Notes: generated from the letters alone by a model not told the origin. Shown: positions 39,995 through 48,811, counted from the first letter of the stretch. The stretch is 64,000 bases of DNA from Quadrisphaera sp. INWT6 (GCF_015390235.1 NZ_VUOH01000003.1:496001-560000), one strand, 5' to 3'. Translations and numbers: made by a program.

Positions 39995-40387
39995 TCAGCC
40001 GGGCGGCCACTCCAGGGGGCGCCCGGCCAGCACGTGCCCGTGCACGTGGAAGACGCTCTGGCCGGCTCCGGCCCCGGTGTTGAACACGAGGCGGAACTGC
40101 CCGTCGCCCAGCTCGGCGGCGACCCGCCCGGCTGTCGCGGTGAGCTCGGCGAGCAGCGACGGGTCGGCGGCGGCCAGCGACGGCACGTCGCGGTGGTGGT
40201 CGACGGGCACCACCAGCACGTGCAGGGGCGCCTGGGGGTCGAGGTCGCGGAAGGCGACGACGCGCCCGGTGCGGGCCACGACGTCGGCGGGGACCTCCCC
40301 GGCGGCGATGCGGCAGAAGATGCAGCCCGGGTCCTGCGCGGTGGGGGCCGCCGGGGCGGGCTGCTGGTCCTCGCTCGTCTCGGTCAC
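39995..40387 (-). CDS. HIT family protein
   Basis: 130-aa histidine-triad nucleotide hydrolase or transferase, usually acting on AMP-lysine or dinucleoside polyphosphates. CIFCRIAAGEVPADVV start and the HVHGH catalytic triad (H114, H116, H118) are present. A 20-residue Gln/Pro/Ala-rich N-terminal tail is added. It converges on the GH15 gene, 21 bp apart. Confidence 0.92.
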   Translation of the reverse strand: MTETSEDQQPAPAAPTAQDPGCIFCRIAAGEVPADVVARTGRVVAFRDLDPQAPLHVLVVPVDHHRDVPSLAAADPSLLAELTATAGRVAAELGDGQFRLVFNTGAGAGQSVFHVHGHVLAGRPLEWPPG

Positions 40388-40449
40388 CCCGGCACCGTAG
40401 TCCGCGCGTTCGGCCCCGCGAGCGGGGTGGAGCGCGGTAGGAACGGAGC

Positions 40450-41010
40450 GTGAGCGCCCTCCCCCTGATCCTCCGGCCCGCCGCGCGGACGGGCCTCGCC
40501 ACCGCAGCCGTGCTGCTCCTCGCCGCCTGCGGCCAGGCCGTCGACACCGACCCCGCCGGGGCGACGACTACGCCGGAGCCGTCGGTGACGACGGCGAGCT
40601 CGCCGGACGCCGGTGCCTCCGAGTCCGCCTCGTCGACCGCGACGGCCGGCACCACCGCCTCGACCGCGCCCGCCGCCGGCGCCACGGGCACGGGGCTCTC
40701 GCAGTCGGTGGTCATCACCGCGCCGGTCGAGGGCGAGCGGCTCCCGGCGGGGCCGATCGGCGTCACCGGCCGCGGCACGGCGTCAGAGGGCACGCTGCTG
40801 TGGCGCATCACGCAGGCCGACGGCGAGGTGCTGAGCGACGGCTTCACCACGGCCGGCGCCAACGGCGAGGTCGGCGACTTCGCCATCCAGCAGCAGGTGC
40901 AGGCCGGGACCTGCACCCCCTGCACCGTGCAGGTCTGGGCGCCCGACGAGTCCGGGGGCGAGGGCGACCAGCCCGAGGGCCCGGCCTCGGTGACGTTCAC
41001 CGTCGAGTGA
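40450..41010 (+). CDS. Lipoprotein with Gmad2 immunoglobulin-like domain
   Basis: 186-aa secreted lipoprotein. Signal peptide with lipobox LLLAACGQ (Cys near residue 27), then a 60-residue Ser/Thr/Ala-rich linker typical of surface tethers, then a Gmad2-type Ig-like fold (SQSVVITAPVEGERLPAGPIGVTGRG...). Such domains often accompany spore or cell-wall factors; the function is unknown. A TAGGAA box six bases before GTG hints at a leaderless start. The gene ends 37 bp before the palindrome array. Confidence 0.78.
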   Translation: MSALPLILRPAARTGLATAAVLLLAACGQAVDTDPAGATTTPEPSVTTASSPDAGASESASSTATAGTTASTAPAAGATGTGLSQSVVITAPVEGERLPAGPIGVTGRGTASEGTLLWRITQADGEVLSDGFTTAGANGEVGDFAIQQQVQAGTCTPCTVQVWAPDESGGEGDQPEGPASVTFTVE

Positions 41011-41046
41011 CCACGGCGCTGCGCCGGCCGCGCAGCGGGCCAGACC

Positions 41047-41451
41047 TGACCGCGGTCAGCCCGGTCCCCACCACCAGGTGACCGCGGTCAGGTGGAGATG
41101 CCTCGGCCCAGGAGGCCACCACGCCAGGTGACCGCGGTCACCCCGGTCCCCACCCCCAGGTGACCGCGGTCAGGTGGAGATGCCCCGGCCCAGGAGGCCA
41201 CCACGCCAGGTGACCGCGGTCACCCCGGTCCCCGCCCCCAGGTGACCGCGGTCAGGTGGAGATGCCTCGGCCCAGGACGCCACCACGCCAGGTGACCGCG
41301 GTCAGCCCGGTCAGCGCCCCCAGGTGACCGCGGTCACCCCGGTCAGCGCCCCCAGGTGACCACGGTCAGGTGGAGATGCCCCGGCCCAGGAGGCCAGCAC
41401 GCCAGGTGACCGCGGTCACCCCGGTCTCTCCCCACCAGGTGACCGCGGTCA
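41047..41451. repeat. Array of eleven TGACCGCGGTCA palindromes
   Basis: Eleven copies of the 12-bp palindrome TGACCGCGGTCA start at 41047, 41079, 41129, 41161, 41211, 41243, 41294, 41326, 41357, 41407 and 41440; ten are exact and the one at 41357 carries an A (TGACCACGGTCA). The spacing alternates about 32 and 50 bp. The short unit extends the palindrome to GGTGACCGCGGTCACC; the long unit continues with a conserved stretch including GGTGGAGATGCC and CGGCCCAGGAGGCC. The order is A-B-A-B-A-B-A-A-B-A-A. It fills most of the 495-bp non-coding gap between the convergent lipoprotein and dnaJ genes. No gene, tRNA or other function is seen in the gap. Confidence 0.95.
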
Positions 41452-41456
41452 CCCGG

Positions 41457-41497
41457 AGGCGCCGAGGGGCGCCGAGGGGCGCCGAGGGGCGCCGGGG
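41457..41497. repeat. 10-bp tandem repeat around GGCGCC
   Basis: About four copies of a 10-bp unit GGCGCCGAGG directly follow the palindrome array and end just before the dnaJ stop. They contain GGCGCC palindromes and may contribute to termination of dnaJ. Confidence 0.85.
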
Positions 41498-41505
41498 GTC
41501 CGGGC

Positions 41506-42648
41506 TCAGCGGCCGGCGAAGCCGCGCTTGATCCGGGAGAAGACCCCGCCGGAGGCGGGGGCGAGGCGGCCCTCGGGGCGCTCCTCGCCCCGCAGCTTCG
41601 CGAGCTGCTTGAGCAGCTCGGTCTGCTCCTCGTCCAGGCCCTTGGGGACCTGGACGTCGACGTGCACGTGCAGGTCTCCCCGCCCGCCGGAGCGCAGGCG
41701 CGAGGCCCCGAGACCGCGCAGGGTGATGACCTCGGCGGGCTGGGTGCCGGGACGCACCTCGACCTCGCGAGAGCCGTCGAGGGTCTCCATGTCCAGCACG
41801 GTGCCGAGCGCGGCGGCGGTCATCGGCACCCCGAGGGTGGCGTGGAGGTCCTCGCCGCGGCGGGTGAACAGCTCGTGGGGGCGCTGGACGACCTCCACGT
41901 AGAGGTCGCCGGCGGGACCTCCGCCCGGGCCGACCTCGCCCTTGCCGGAGAGCTGGATCCTCGTGCCGGTGTCGACGCCGGCGGGCACGCGCATCGTCAT
42001 CGTGCGGCGGCGGCGCACGCGGCCGTCACCGGCGCACTCGTGGCAGGGGCTCGGGATGGTGGTGCCGTAGCCGCCGCAGGCGGGGCACGGCGACGTGGTC
42101 AGCACCTGGCCGAGCAGCGAGCGGGCCGCACGCTGCACCTGGCCCTGGCCGTGGCAGACGTCGCAGGTGCGCACCTGGGTGCCCGGCTGGGCGCAGCCGC
42201 CGTCGCAGGTGGGGCAGACCACGGCCGTGTCGACGGTGATCTCGCGCTCGGCGCCGAAGACGGCGTCGGCGAGGTCGACCTCGAGGCGGATCAGCGCGTC
42301 CTGGCCGGGCTGCTGGCGCGGCACCGGGCCGCGAGCGGCGCCGCCCCCGCCGAAGAAGGTGCCGAACAGGTCGCCCAGGTCGAAGGGCTGGCCCGCGCCC
42401 CCGAAGCCCCCGCCGCCGAAGCCGCCCGGACCGCCGGAGCTGCCGGTCGCGTCGTAGACGCGGCGCTTGTCGGGGTTGCTCAGCACCTCGTAGGCGGCCG
42501 AGACCTCCTTGAACTTCTCGCCCGCGTCGGGGTTGACGTCCGGGTGCAGCTGGCGGGCCAGCTTGCGGTACGCCTTCTTGACGTCCTCGGTGCTCGCGTC
42601 GCGCGGCACGCCGAGGGCGGCGTAGTGGTCGGTCGGAGAGGAAGGCAC
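41506..42648 (-). CDS. dnaJ: Chaperone protein DnaJ (DnaJ2 type)
   Basis: Hsp40 co-chaperone that stimulates DnaK ATPase. J-domain with HPD at 35-37, Gly/Phe-rich region (70-110), four zinc CXXCXGXG motifs ([32 protein letters not shown]), then two C-terminal beta domains ([23 protein letters not shown]). 380 aa is typical of DnaJ2. The hrcA-dnaJ pair is conserved in actinobacteria and is controlled here through CIRCE. Translation starts 54 bp after hrcA. Confidence 0.96.
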   Translation of the reverse strand: MPSSPTDHYAALGVPRDASTEDVKKAYRKLARQLHPDVNPDAGEKFKEVSAAYEVLSNPDKRRVYDATGSSGGPGGFGGGGFGGAGQPFDLGDLFGTFFGGGGAARGPVPRQQPGQDALIRLEVDLADAVFGAEREITVDTAVVCPTCDGGCAQPGTQVRTCDVCHGQGQVQRAARSLLGQVLTTSPCPACGGYGTTIPSPCHECAGDGRVRRRRTMTMRVPAGVDTGTRIQLSGKGEVGPGGGPAGDLYVEVVQRPHELFTRRGEDLHATLGVPMTAAALGTVLDMETLDGSREVEVRPGTQPAEVITLRGLGASRLRSGGRGDLHVHVDVQVPKGLDEEQTELLKQLAKLRGEERPEGRLAPASGGVFSRIKRGFAGR

Positions 42649-42702
42649 GGGGTCAGGTGCTCCTGGGGCTGGGAGTCGGACGGGGGCCGGTCGCGGGCCC
42701 CG

Positions 42703-43743
42703 TCACTGGGCGAGGACCTTGCTGAGGTAGCGGGCGACGGCGCGGACGCTCGCGATGGAGGTGGGGTAGTCCATGCGCGTGGGGCCGAGGACGCCCAGGC
42801 GCGCGACCACCTCCCCGCCGGAGCCGTACCCCGAGGAGACCACGGCGGCGTCGGACAGGCCGCTGTGGACGATCTCGCGCCCGATGCGCACCGAGACCCC
42901 ACTGGCGGGGTCGTCGGCCATCTCGGCCAGCAGGCGCAGCACCACCACCTGCTCCTCGATCGCCTCCAGCACGGGGGCGAGGGAGGTGGCGAAGCCGCTG
43001 GCCTCGCGCACCAGGTTCGCGGTGCCCGCGAGCACCATGCGCTCCTCGCGGGTGGCGGCGAGCGCCGAGCACAGGGCCGCGACCACCGAGGACACGGCGC
43101 CGGCGTCCTCGGGGCGGGCGGAGGTGAGGACGGCGTCCAGGGCGGCGACGGCCTCGTCGGAGCGGCGGCCGGCGGTGGCGGCGTTCAGGCGCCCCCGCAG
43201 CTCGGTGACCAGCTCCGAGCCCACCTCGGGCAGCTCGGGGGCCACCTCGACGGAGCGCTGCTCGACGCGGCCGGTGTCGGTGATGAGCACGACGACGAGG
43301 CGGCGCGGCGCCAGCGGCACCAGCTCGACGTGGCGCACCCGGGCGCGGGCCAGGGAGGGGTACTGGATGACGGCGACCTGCTGCGTCAGCTGCGCGAGCG
43401 CGCGCACGGTGCGCTCCAGCACGTCGTCGAGGTCGAGCGAGCGGGCGCCGTCGCCCAGGAGGCGCTCGATCGCGCGGCGCTCGGCCGGGGACAGCGGGCG
43501 CACGGCGGGCAGGCCGTCGACGAAGGCGCGGTAGCCCTTGTCGGTGGGGACCCGCCCGGCGCTGGTGTGGGGCTGGGCGATGAGCCCCTCCTCCTCCAGC
43601 GCGGCCATGTCGTTGCGGATGGTGGCCGGGGAGACCCCGAGGGCGTGGCGCTCGACGAGCGCCTTGGAGCCGACGGGCTCGCGGGTGGCGACGTAGTCCT
43701 CGACGATCGCGCGCAGGACGGCCAGGCGGCGCGGTTCGGTCAC
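42703..43743 (-). CDS. hrcA: Heat-inducible transcription repressor HrcA
   Basis: 346-aa repressor that binds CIRCE and is stabilised by the GroEL chaperonin. Winged HTH at the N-terminus ([22 protein letters not shown]... [37 protein letters not shown]) and the GAF-like HrcA domain ([54 protein letters not shown]) are complete. GTG start. A CIRCE element 64 bp upstream indicates autoregulation. Confidence 0.97.
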   Translation of the reverse strand: MTEPRRLAVLRAIVEDYVATREPVGSKALVERHALGVSPATIRNDMAALEEEGLIAQPHTSAGRVPTDKGYRAFVDGLPAVRPLSPAERRAIERLLGDGARSLDLDDVLERTVRALAQLTQQVAVIQYPSLARARVRHVELVPLAPRRLVVVLITDTGRVEQRSVEVAPELPEVGSELVTELRGRLNAATAGRRSDEAVAALDAVLTSARPEDAGAVSSVVAALCSALAATREERMVLAGTANLVREASGFATSLAPVLEAIEEQVVVLRLLAEMADDPASGVSVRIGREIVHSGLSDAAVVSSGYGSGGEVVARLGVLGPTRMDYPTSIASVRAVARYLSKVLAQ

Positions 43744-43806
43744 GGTCGGTCCCTCCGTCTCGTCGGCTCTCGTCGGCTCGCGCCAGCCCCCGGTCGGCGT
43801 CTCACC

Positions 43807-43831
43807 TGGCACTCAGCAGCGGCGAGTGCCA
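43807..43831. promoter_or_regulatory. CIRCE operator
   Basis: TGGCACTC-N9-GAGTGCCA: arms at 43807-43814 and 43824-43831 pair perfectly with a 9-bp spacer, one base per arm from the TTAGCACTC-N9-GAGTGCTAA consensus core. A TAGGAT -10 on the minus strand lies at 43832-43837, so the transcript start falls within the operator. Confidence 0.9.
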
Positions 43832-43860
43832 ATCCTACGCCGTCCTGCGCACCTCGCCGG

Positions 43861-43866
43861 TAGCGT
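43861..43866 (+). promoter_or_regulatory. -10 box of leaderless DUF3097 gene
   Basis: TAGCGT ends seven bases before the GTG at 43874. It lies divergent to the hrcA promoter, which it may share a control region with. Confidence 0.5.
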
Positions 43867-43873
43867 CGACCCG

Positions 43874-44842
43874 GTGCCGCCCTCCTCCCCCCGGCGCCCG
43901 GTCTCGCAGGCCGCGCCGCGCCAGGTCGCCCGTCCGGTGGTCCGCCCGACCACCTCCGCCCCCCTGCGCCGCGGCGACTCCGTCACCGACCCCACCACCG
44001 GCAGGCGCCGCGCACGGGTGGTCAGCCGCGAGGTCCCGGCGGCTCCCGGCCTGGTGGTCGAGGACGTCGAGACGGGGTGGTGCGGCGCCGTCGTCCGCGT
44101 CGAGAAGGCCGGTGGGGTGCGCGTCGTCGTCCTGGAGGACTGGAAGGGCCGCACCCGGTCCTTCCCCCTCGGGGCGGGGTTCCTCGAGGACGGCGCCCCC
44201 GTGGTGCTCGTCCCCCCGGTGGCCCCGCCGCCCGCGGCGCGCGGGCCCGTGGCCCCCGGCCGCACGGCGAGCGGCTCCTTCGCCGTGGCCGGGCAGCGGG
44301 CCCGGGTGGCCCGCGGCTCGCGGATCTGGGTCGAGGGCAAGCACGACGCCGAGCTGGTGGAGAAGGTCTGGGGAGACGACCTGCGCGTCGAGGGCGTCGT
44401 GGTCGAGGGCCTGCAGGGCGTCGACCACCTGGCGGCCGCCGTCGCCGAGTTCCGCCCCGGCCCGGGGCGGCGCGTCGGCGTCCTGGTCGACCACCTGGTC
44501 ACCGGCTCCAAGGAGACCCGGCTCGTGGCCGACGCGCTGCGCGGGGTCCCCGGCGCGGCCGAGCACGTGCTGGTGGTGGGCCACCCCTACGTCGACGTGT
44601 GGCAGGCCGTCAGGCCGGCGCGCCTCGGCATGAGCGCGTGGCCGGTCGTGCCGAAGGGGCGGCCGTGGAAGGAGGGCGTGCTGGAGGCCCTGGGGTGGCC
44701 CCGCGAGACGCCCGCCGACCTCGCGCAGGGCTGGCAGCGGGTGCTGCGCAGCGTGCGCACGATCGCCGACCTCGAGCCCACCCTGTCGGGGCGGGTCGAG
44801 GAGCTCATCGACTTCGTCACCGGCGACCAGCTCGACTCCTGA
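43874..44842 (+). CDS. DUF3097 family protein
   Basis: 322-aa actinobacterial protein with a TOPRIM-like C-terminal half. Typical motifs are GLVVEDVETGWCGAVVRVEKAGGV, RIWVEGKHDAELVEKVWGDDLRVEGVVVE, VGVLVDHLVTGSKE and VLVVGHPYVDVWQAVRPARLG. The Glu in EGKHDAE and the Asp in DHL suggest metal binding as in TOPRIM nucleases and primases. The function is uncharacterised. GTG 43874 is supported by the leaderless box; an in-frame ATG at 43826 would overlap CIRCE. Confidence 0.9.
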   Translation: MPPSSPRRPVSQAAPRQVARPVVRPTTSAPLRRGDSVTDPTTGRRRARVVSREVPAAPGLVVEDVETGWCGAVVRVEKAGGVRVVVLEDWKGRTRSFPLGAGFLEDGAPVVLVPPVAPPPAARGPVAPGRTASGSFAVAGQRARVARGSRIWVEGKHDAELVEKVWGDDLRVEGVVVEGLQGVDHLAAAVAEFRPGPGRRVGVLVDHLVTGSKETRLVADALRGVPGAAEHVLVVGHPYVDVWQAVRPARLGMSAWPVVPKGRPWKEGVLEALGWPRETPADLAQGWQRVLRSVRTIADLEPTLSGRVEELIDFVTGDQLDS

Positions 44843-44967
44843 GCCTGCCGCGGACCGGGGGCGTGCGGGTGCCCGGGCCACCCGCACGGGCGCGCCGACC
44901 TCGCCGGGCGACGCTCGACGCGGGACGATGGGCGGACCCGGGAGCGTCCCGGGACCGAGGAGGAGAC

Positions 44968-45558
44968 GTGTCCGAGCAGCCCGCCCGGCAGCCCGACGAC
45001 CACGGCGACGCCCCCCAGGCGCCCCGCTACGGGCAGCAGCCCACCGAGCCCCAGGGGTACGGCCAGCAGCCTCCCGGTCCGCAGGGGTACGCCCAGCAGG
45101 GGTACAGCCAGCAGGGCTACGGCCAGCCCGGCCCCCACGGCCACGCGCAGCAGGGGTACGCACCGGCCCGGGAGATGAGCCCCGCCGACCAGCGCCTCTG
45201 GGCGTGCCTGGCGCACGTCTCGGCGATCGCGGCGAGCATCGTGCTGGGCTCGCTGTCGCTGGGCAACGTCTACCTGGGCGCCGTGGGCCCGCTGGTGCTG
45301 TTCTTCGTCTTCCGCGAGCGCGGGGTGTTCGTGCGCCGCCAGACCGTCGAGGCGCTGAACTTCCAGATCCTGCTGACGATCGTGTGGACGGCGCTCGTCG
45401 TCCTCACGTGGGTCACGCTGGGCCTGGGGGCGCTGCTGACGGTCCCGCTGCTCTTCGCCCTCGGCATCGCCGCGCTGGTCTTCGAGATCATCGCCGCGGT
45501 CAAGGCGAACCAGGGCGTCGACTACCGCTACCCCGTCAACTGGCGGCTGGTGAGGTGA
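44968..45558 (+). CDS. DUF4870 domain membrane protein with Gln/Gly/Tyr-rich N-terminus
   Basis: 196-aa protein. The first about 75 residues are a disordered Gly-Tyr-Gln-Pro repeat tract (QGYGQQPPGPQGYAQQGYSQQ...), followed by a DUF4870 bundle of about four hydrophobic helices (WACLAHVSAIAASIV, LGAVGPLVLFFVF, ILLTIVWTALVVLTWV, FALGIAALVFEIIAAVKANQG). Starts GTG with AGGAGGAG upstream. Function unknown. Convergent with hemW. Confidence 0.85.
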   Translation: MSEQPARQPDDHGDAPQAPRYGQQPTEPQGYGQQPPGPQGYAQQGYSQQGYGQPGPHGHAQQGYAPAREMSPADQRLWACLAHVSAIAASIVLGSLSLGNVYLGAVGPLVLFFVFRERGVFVRRQTVEALNFQILLTIVWTALVVLTWVTLGLGALLTVPLLFALGIAALVFEIIAAVKANQGVDYRYPVNWRLVR

Positions 45559-45591
45559 CCTCCGGCCGGGGAGACCCGGCCCGTCAGACCC

Positions 45592-45622
45592 GGCCGCGGG
45601 CGCTCAGGCAGCGCCCGCGGCC
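45592..45622. terminator. Bidirectional terminator between DUF4870 and hemW
   Basis: Arms GGCCGCGGGCGC (45592-45603) and GCGCCCGCGGCC (45611-45622) pair perfectly across 12 bp with a 7-nt loop; it overlaps the hemW stop codon. Confidence 0.7.
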
Positions 45623-46923
45623 TCGTCGTCCCAGCCGAGCAGGGCGCGGACGACGGCGTCGGCCAGCAGGCGGCCGCGCAGCGTGAGCACGAGGCGCCCC
45701 GCGGGCACGTCCCCGGTCCCCGGGGGCTCCAGGAGGCCGTCGGCCACGAGCCGGCCGACGCTGGCGCGGCCCGCGGCGGGGACGGCGTCCAGGGGCAGCC
45801 CCTCCGCCAGGCGCACCCCGAGGAGGACCCGCTCGACGGCGCGGGCCTCGTCGTCCAGGACCTCGCGCCCGACCGCGGGGCTCTCCCCCGCGGCCAGGCG
45901 CCGGGCCCAGGCGGCGGGGTGCTTGGCGTTCCACCAGCGGACCCCGCCGACGTGGCTGTGCGCGCCGGGGCCGGCACCCCACCAGTCGTGGCCCCGCCAG
46001 TACGCGAGGTTGTGCTGGCAGGCGTCGGCGGGGGTCCGCGCCCAGTTGCTGACCTCGTACCAGCCGTAGCCGGCGTCGCGCAGGACGGCGTCGGCCAGCT
46101 CGTACTGGGCGGCCTCGTCGTCGGGGTCGGGCAGCGGGAGCTCGCCGCGGCGCACCTTCGCCGCCATCGCCGTGCCCGCCTCCACCACGAGGGCGTAGGC
46201 GGAGACGTGGTCGGGCTCGCACGCCAGGGCTGCGTCGAGGCTGGTGCGCCAGTCGTCCAGGGACTCCCCCGGAGCGCCGTAGATGAGGTCGAGGCTGACG
46301 GCGAGACCGGCCTCGCGGGCCCAGCGGACGGCCTGCGGCACCCGGGCCGGGTCGTGGGTGCGCTCGAGGACGGCGAGCACGTGCGGGACCGCCGACTGCA
46401 TGCCGAAGCTCACCCGGGTGTAGCCCGCGGCGGCCAGCTCCTCGAGCGAGGCCGGGGTCACGGAGTCGGGGTTGGCCTCCGTGGTGACCTCCGCGCCGTC
46501 GGCGAGGCCGAGGTGGTCGCGCACGGCGCCGAGGGCCCGGGCCAGGTCGGACGCCGGCAGGAGCGTCGGGGTGCCGCCGCCGACGAAGACGGTGCTCACC
46601 GGGCGCTCGGGCAGCCCGCTGGCAGCCAGCACGCGCGCGGCGAGGGCGACCTCGTCGACGAGCGCCCCCGCGTACCCCGCCTGGGAGGCGCCGGGCAGCT
46701 CCGGCGGGCCGAGCTCGGCGGCGGTGTAGGTGTTGAAGTCGCAGTAGCCGCAGCGCACCCGGCAGAAGGGCACGTGCAGGTAGGCGGCCAGGCCGCGCTC
46801 GGCGGCGCCCGCGGTGGCGGACGCGGGGAGCAGCCCGTCGGCGGGGGCCGGGTCGCCGTCGGGGAGGGCCGGGCTCACGGGCGGGCTCCCGGCAGGACTC
46901 GCAGGCGGCTCATCGGGGTCCAT
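45604..46923 (-). CDS. hemW: Radical SAM protein HemW (coproporphyrinogen III oxidase-like)
   Basis: 439-aa protein. The radical-SAM cysteines C54, C58 and C61 (CRVRCGYC) are followed by GGGTPTLLP, EANPDS, RVSFGMQS and DLIYGAPGE motifs and the C-terminal HemN_C winged helix. HemW is a heme chaperone, not the HemN oxidase, in most bacteria; the same is assumed here. ATG 46923 is preceded by GGGGTGCGACC and a 40-residue Pro/Ala-rich N-terminus is added. Confidence 0.94.
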   Translation of the reverse strand: MDPDEPPASPAGSPPVSPALPDGDPAPADGLLPASATAGAAERGLAAYLHVPFCRVRCGYCDFNTYTAAELGPPELPGASQAGYAGALVDEVALAARVLAASGLPERPVSTVFVGGGTPTLLPASDLARALGAVRDHLGLADGAEVTTEANPDSVTPASLEELAAAGYTRVSFGMQSAVPHVLAVLERTHDPARVPQAVRWAREAGLAVSLDLIYGAPGESLDDWRTSLDAALACEPDHVSAYALVVEAGTAMAAKVRRGELPLPDPDDEAAQYELADAVLRDAGYGWYEVSNWARTPADACQHNLAYWRGHDWWGAGPGAHSHVGGVRWWNAKHPAAWARRLAAGESPAVGREVLDDEARAVERVLLGVRLAEGLPLDAVPAAGRASVGRLVADGLLEPPGTGDVPAGRLVLTLRGRLLADAVVRALLGWDDEAAGAA

Positions 46924-46952
46924 GGTCGCACCCCCCGGCGGGAGGTGCTTGG

Positions 46953-47507
46953 GTGTCGCCCGTGGTGGACGCCCCCGTGCGGCTGGAGCCCCTGACCCCG
47001 GCGACCGACGCGCGCCTGCTGGCCGCGGTGCTGGCCCTGGACCCGGGGCCCGACCAGGAGCGGTACTGCATGCCCGCCTCCCGCACGTACCCGCCGGCGA
47101 GCGCCGACCCGCACCGGGTGCCGTTCGCCGTCGTCCTGCGCGGCGGCGCCGACGCCGGAGCACCGGTGGGCTTCGGCGTGCTGGACCGCCGCGGGCACCT
47201 CGAGCACCTGCTGGACGACCCGGCCAAGGGACTGCTGCTCCGGGCGTTCTACGTCGACAGGGCCCGGCAGGGGCGGGGCTACGGCGCGGCCGGGGCGCGG
47301 GCGGCGCGCGCGCTGGCGCACGCGGTCGAGCCCGCGGCGCAGCTGCTGGTCCTGTGCGTGCACACGTCCAACGCCGCTGGCCTGCGCGCCTACGGGAAGG
47401 CGGGCTTCGTGGACACGGGTGGGCGGTGGCAGCCGAAGGCCGCCGACCCCCAGGTGGTCATGGCCGCGGCGCTGCAGCCGCCCGCGCGCCGTCGCCCCGG
47501 CCGCTGA
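46953..47507 (+). CDS. GNAT family N-acetyltransferase (paralogue 1)
   Basis: 184-aa GNAT. The acetyl-CoA binding loop is RQGRGYGAAGARAARALA (residues about 110-125), preceded by LLRAFYVDRA and followed by the CVHTSNAAGLRAYGKAGF motif. Substrate unknown. It resembles the GNAT at 48266 throughout (VPFAVV, GVLD, LLRAF), suggesting a local duplication. GTG start has a GGGAGG site. Divergent from hemW with a 29-bp gap. Confidence 0.78.
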   Translation: MSPVVDAPVRLEPLTPATDARLLAAVLALDPGPDQERYCMPASRTYPPASADPHRVPFAVVLRGGADAGAPVGFGVLDRRGHLEHLLDDPAKGLLLRAFYVDRARQGRGYGAAGARAARALAHAVEPAAQLLVLCVHTSNAAGLRAYGKAGFVDTGGRWQPKAADPQVVMAAALQPPARRRPGR

Positions 47508-47534
47508 CCCACCCCGCCCCGCCGGGGTCAGCGG
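47501..47534. terminator. Bidirectional terminator embedding two stop codons
   Basis: Arms CCGCTGACCC (47501-47510) and GGGTCAGCGG (47525-47534) pair perfectly over 10 bp. The left arm contains the stop of the GNAT gene and the right arm the stop of the convergent MOSC gene. Confidence 0.65.
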
Positions 47535-48177
47535 GTGGCGACGACGAGGGCCTGCTCGCGCAGCTCGGCGGCGAGGTCGAGCCCGCCGTCGTCCGCGCAG
47601 GACAGCAGCGACCGGGCGTCCTCCGGCGCGGGCTCCACCAGCCACCGGCCCACCGCGACGCCGTGCCCCGGGCGCGACAGCACCTCCACCGGGTCGCCCG
47701 CGCTGACCGCTCCGGGCCGCACCACGCGCAGGTAGGCGCCGGGCGCCCCGAGCGCGCGAAGCGCCGCACCCAGCGCTCCTCCCGCATGCGGCGCGCGAAC
47801 GTGGCGCACGGCGTCCGCGGCATCGTCACCTCCACCACCAGGGCCGTGGCGGGGTCGGCGCCGACGGACCACCGCTCCCCGACCTCCGCCCCGTCGACGT
47901 CGACGCCGGACGTGCGCAGGTTTTCCCCGAACGTCCCGGGCGGCACCTCGCGCTCCAGCTCGGCGGCCCAGCGGTCCGCGGCCTCCTGCGCGTAGGCGTA
48001 CAGGGCCTTGTCGCGGCCGCCGTGGTCGGCGCGGTCGGCCTGCACGTCGCCCCACACCCCGAACGGCCTGACCCGGACCGGTCCGCCGACGGGCCGCTTG
48101 TCGATGGCGGTGACGCCGAAGACCCCGGGGTCGGGCAGCAGCTGGTGCACGCGGCAGACGGCGAGGAGCGTTCCCAC
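47528..48177 (-). CDS. MOSC domain (YiiM-like) protein, frameshifted as read
   Basis: MOSC proteins bind molybdenum cofactor sulfur and, in the YiiM group, protect against N-hydroxylated bases. PFGVWGDVQADRADHGGRDKALYAYA, the conserved GTFGENLRTSG and PRTPCATFARRM (catalytic Cys) are in the first frame; YLRVVRPGAVSAGDPVEV continues in another. One missing base at about 47750-47759 explains it, giving about 216 aa. It lies between two paralogous GNAT genes. Confidence 0.83.
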
Positions 48178-48265
48178 GGCCGCCGATCATGCCCGGGATG
48201 CGGCGCGGAGGTGCGTGGTCTTCCGGGAAGGGGGGAAGGTGGCTGCGCCGTCGCGGGCAGGAAGG

Positions 48266-48811
48266 ATGGCCGACGTGGCGGTGGGGCTCGCGGTGGTGGA
48301 CGACGGCGGGGCGCTGTTCGAGGCGGCCCTGCACCTGCGCACGAGCCCGGAGCAGGCGCGTTTCGCGAAGCTGCCCGCGGAGTCGTTCCCGCTGGCCCTC
48401 GCCGACCCGGCGCGCACGCCCTTCGCCGTCGTCGAGCAGGACGACGGCGCAGGGCGCGTCGTCGGCGCCGGGGTCCTCGACACCGCGGCCCCGGCGTCCG
48501 ACGCCGAGCTCGCGGGCCTGCTCACCGCCGCGGGCCACGACCCCCTGCGCGCGGTGCTCCTGCGCTCGTTCGTCATCGGCGCCGACCACCAGGGCCGGGG
48601 GCTGGGGACGGCGGCCGCCCGCGCCGCCAGGGGCCTGGCGGCGCAGGTGGCGCTGCGCCTGGCGGGAGCCGCCGACGTCGTCGTCCTGACCGTGAACGAG
48701 CGCAACCCCGCCGGGCGGCGCGCGTACGAGCGGGCCGGGTACACCGACGTCGGGCAGTACCTCGGCGGCGACGCGGGGCCGCAGCGCGCGATGGTCGCGC
48801 GCTGCGGCTGA
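48266..48811 (+). CDS. GNAT family N-acetyltransferase (paralogue 2)
   Basis: 181-aa GNAT with HQGRGLGTAAARAARGLA acetyl-CoA loop, LTVNERNPAGRRAYERAGY beta-bulge motif and an N-terminal half like the GNAT at 46953. Substrate unknown. Two starts are possible: ATG 48266, or GTG 48275, which is placed seven bases after an AAGGAT box in the leaderless manner. It converges on lepA with a 10-bp gap and no hairpin. Confidence 0.78.
   Translation: MADVAVGLAVVDDGGALFEAALHLRTSPEQARFAKLPAESFPLALADPARTPFAVVEQDDGAGRVVGAGVLDTAAPASDAELAGLLTAAGHDPLRAVLLRSFVIGADHQGRGLGTAAARAARGLAAQVALRLAGAADVVVLTVNERNPAGRRAYERAGYTDVGQYLGGDAGPQRAMVARCG

Noticed and set aside
41047..41451. CRISPR array
   Set aside because: Repeats are short palindromes of 12-16 bp, and the spacers are themselves repeated. 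No cas genes are nearby.
43826..43873. ATG at 43826 as start of DUF3097
   Set aside because: It overlaps the CIRCE element and the resulting N-terminus is not family-like; GTG 43874 follows a properly spaced -10.
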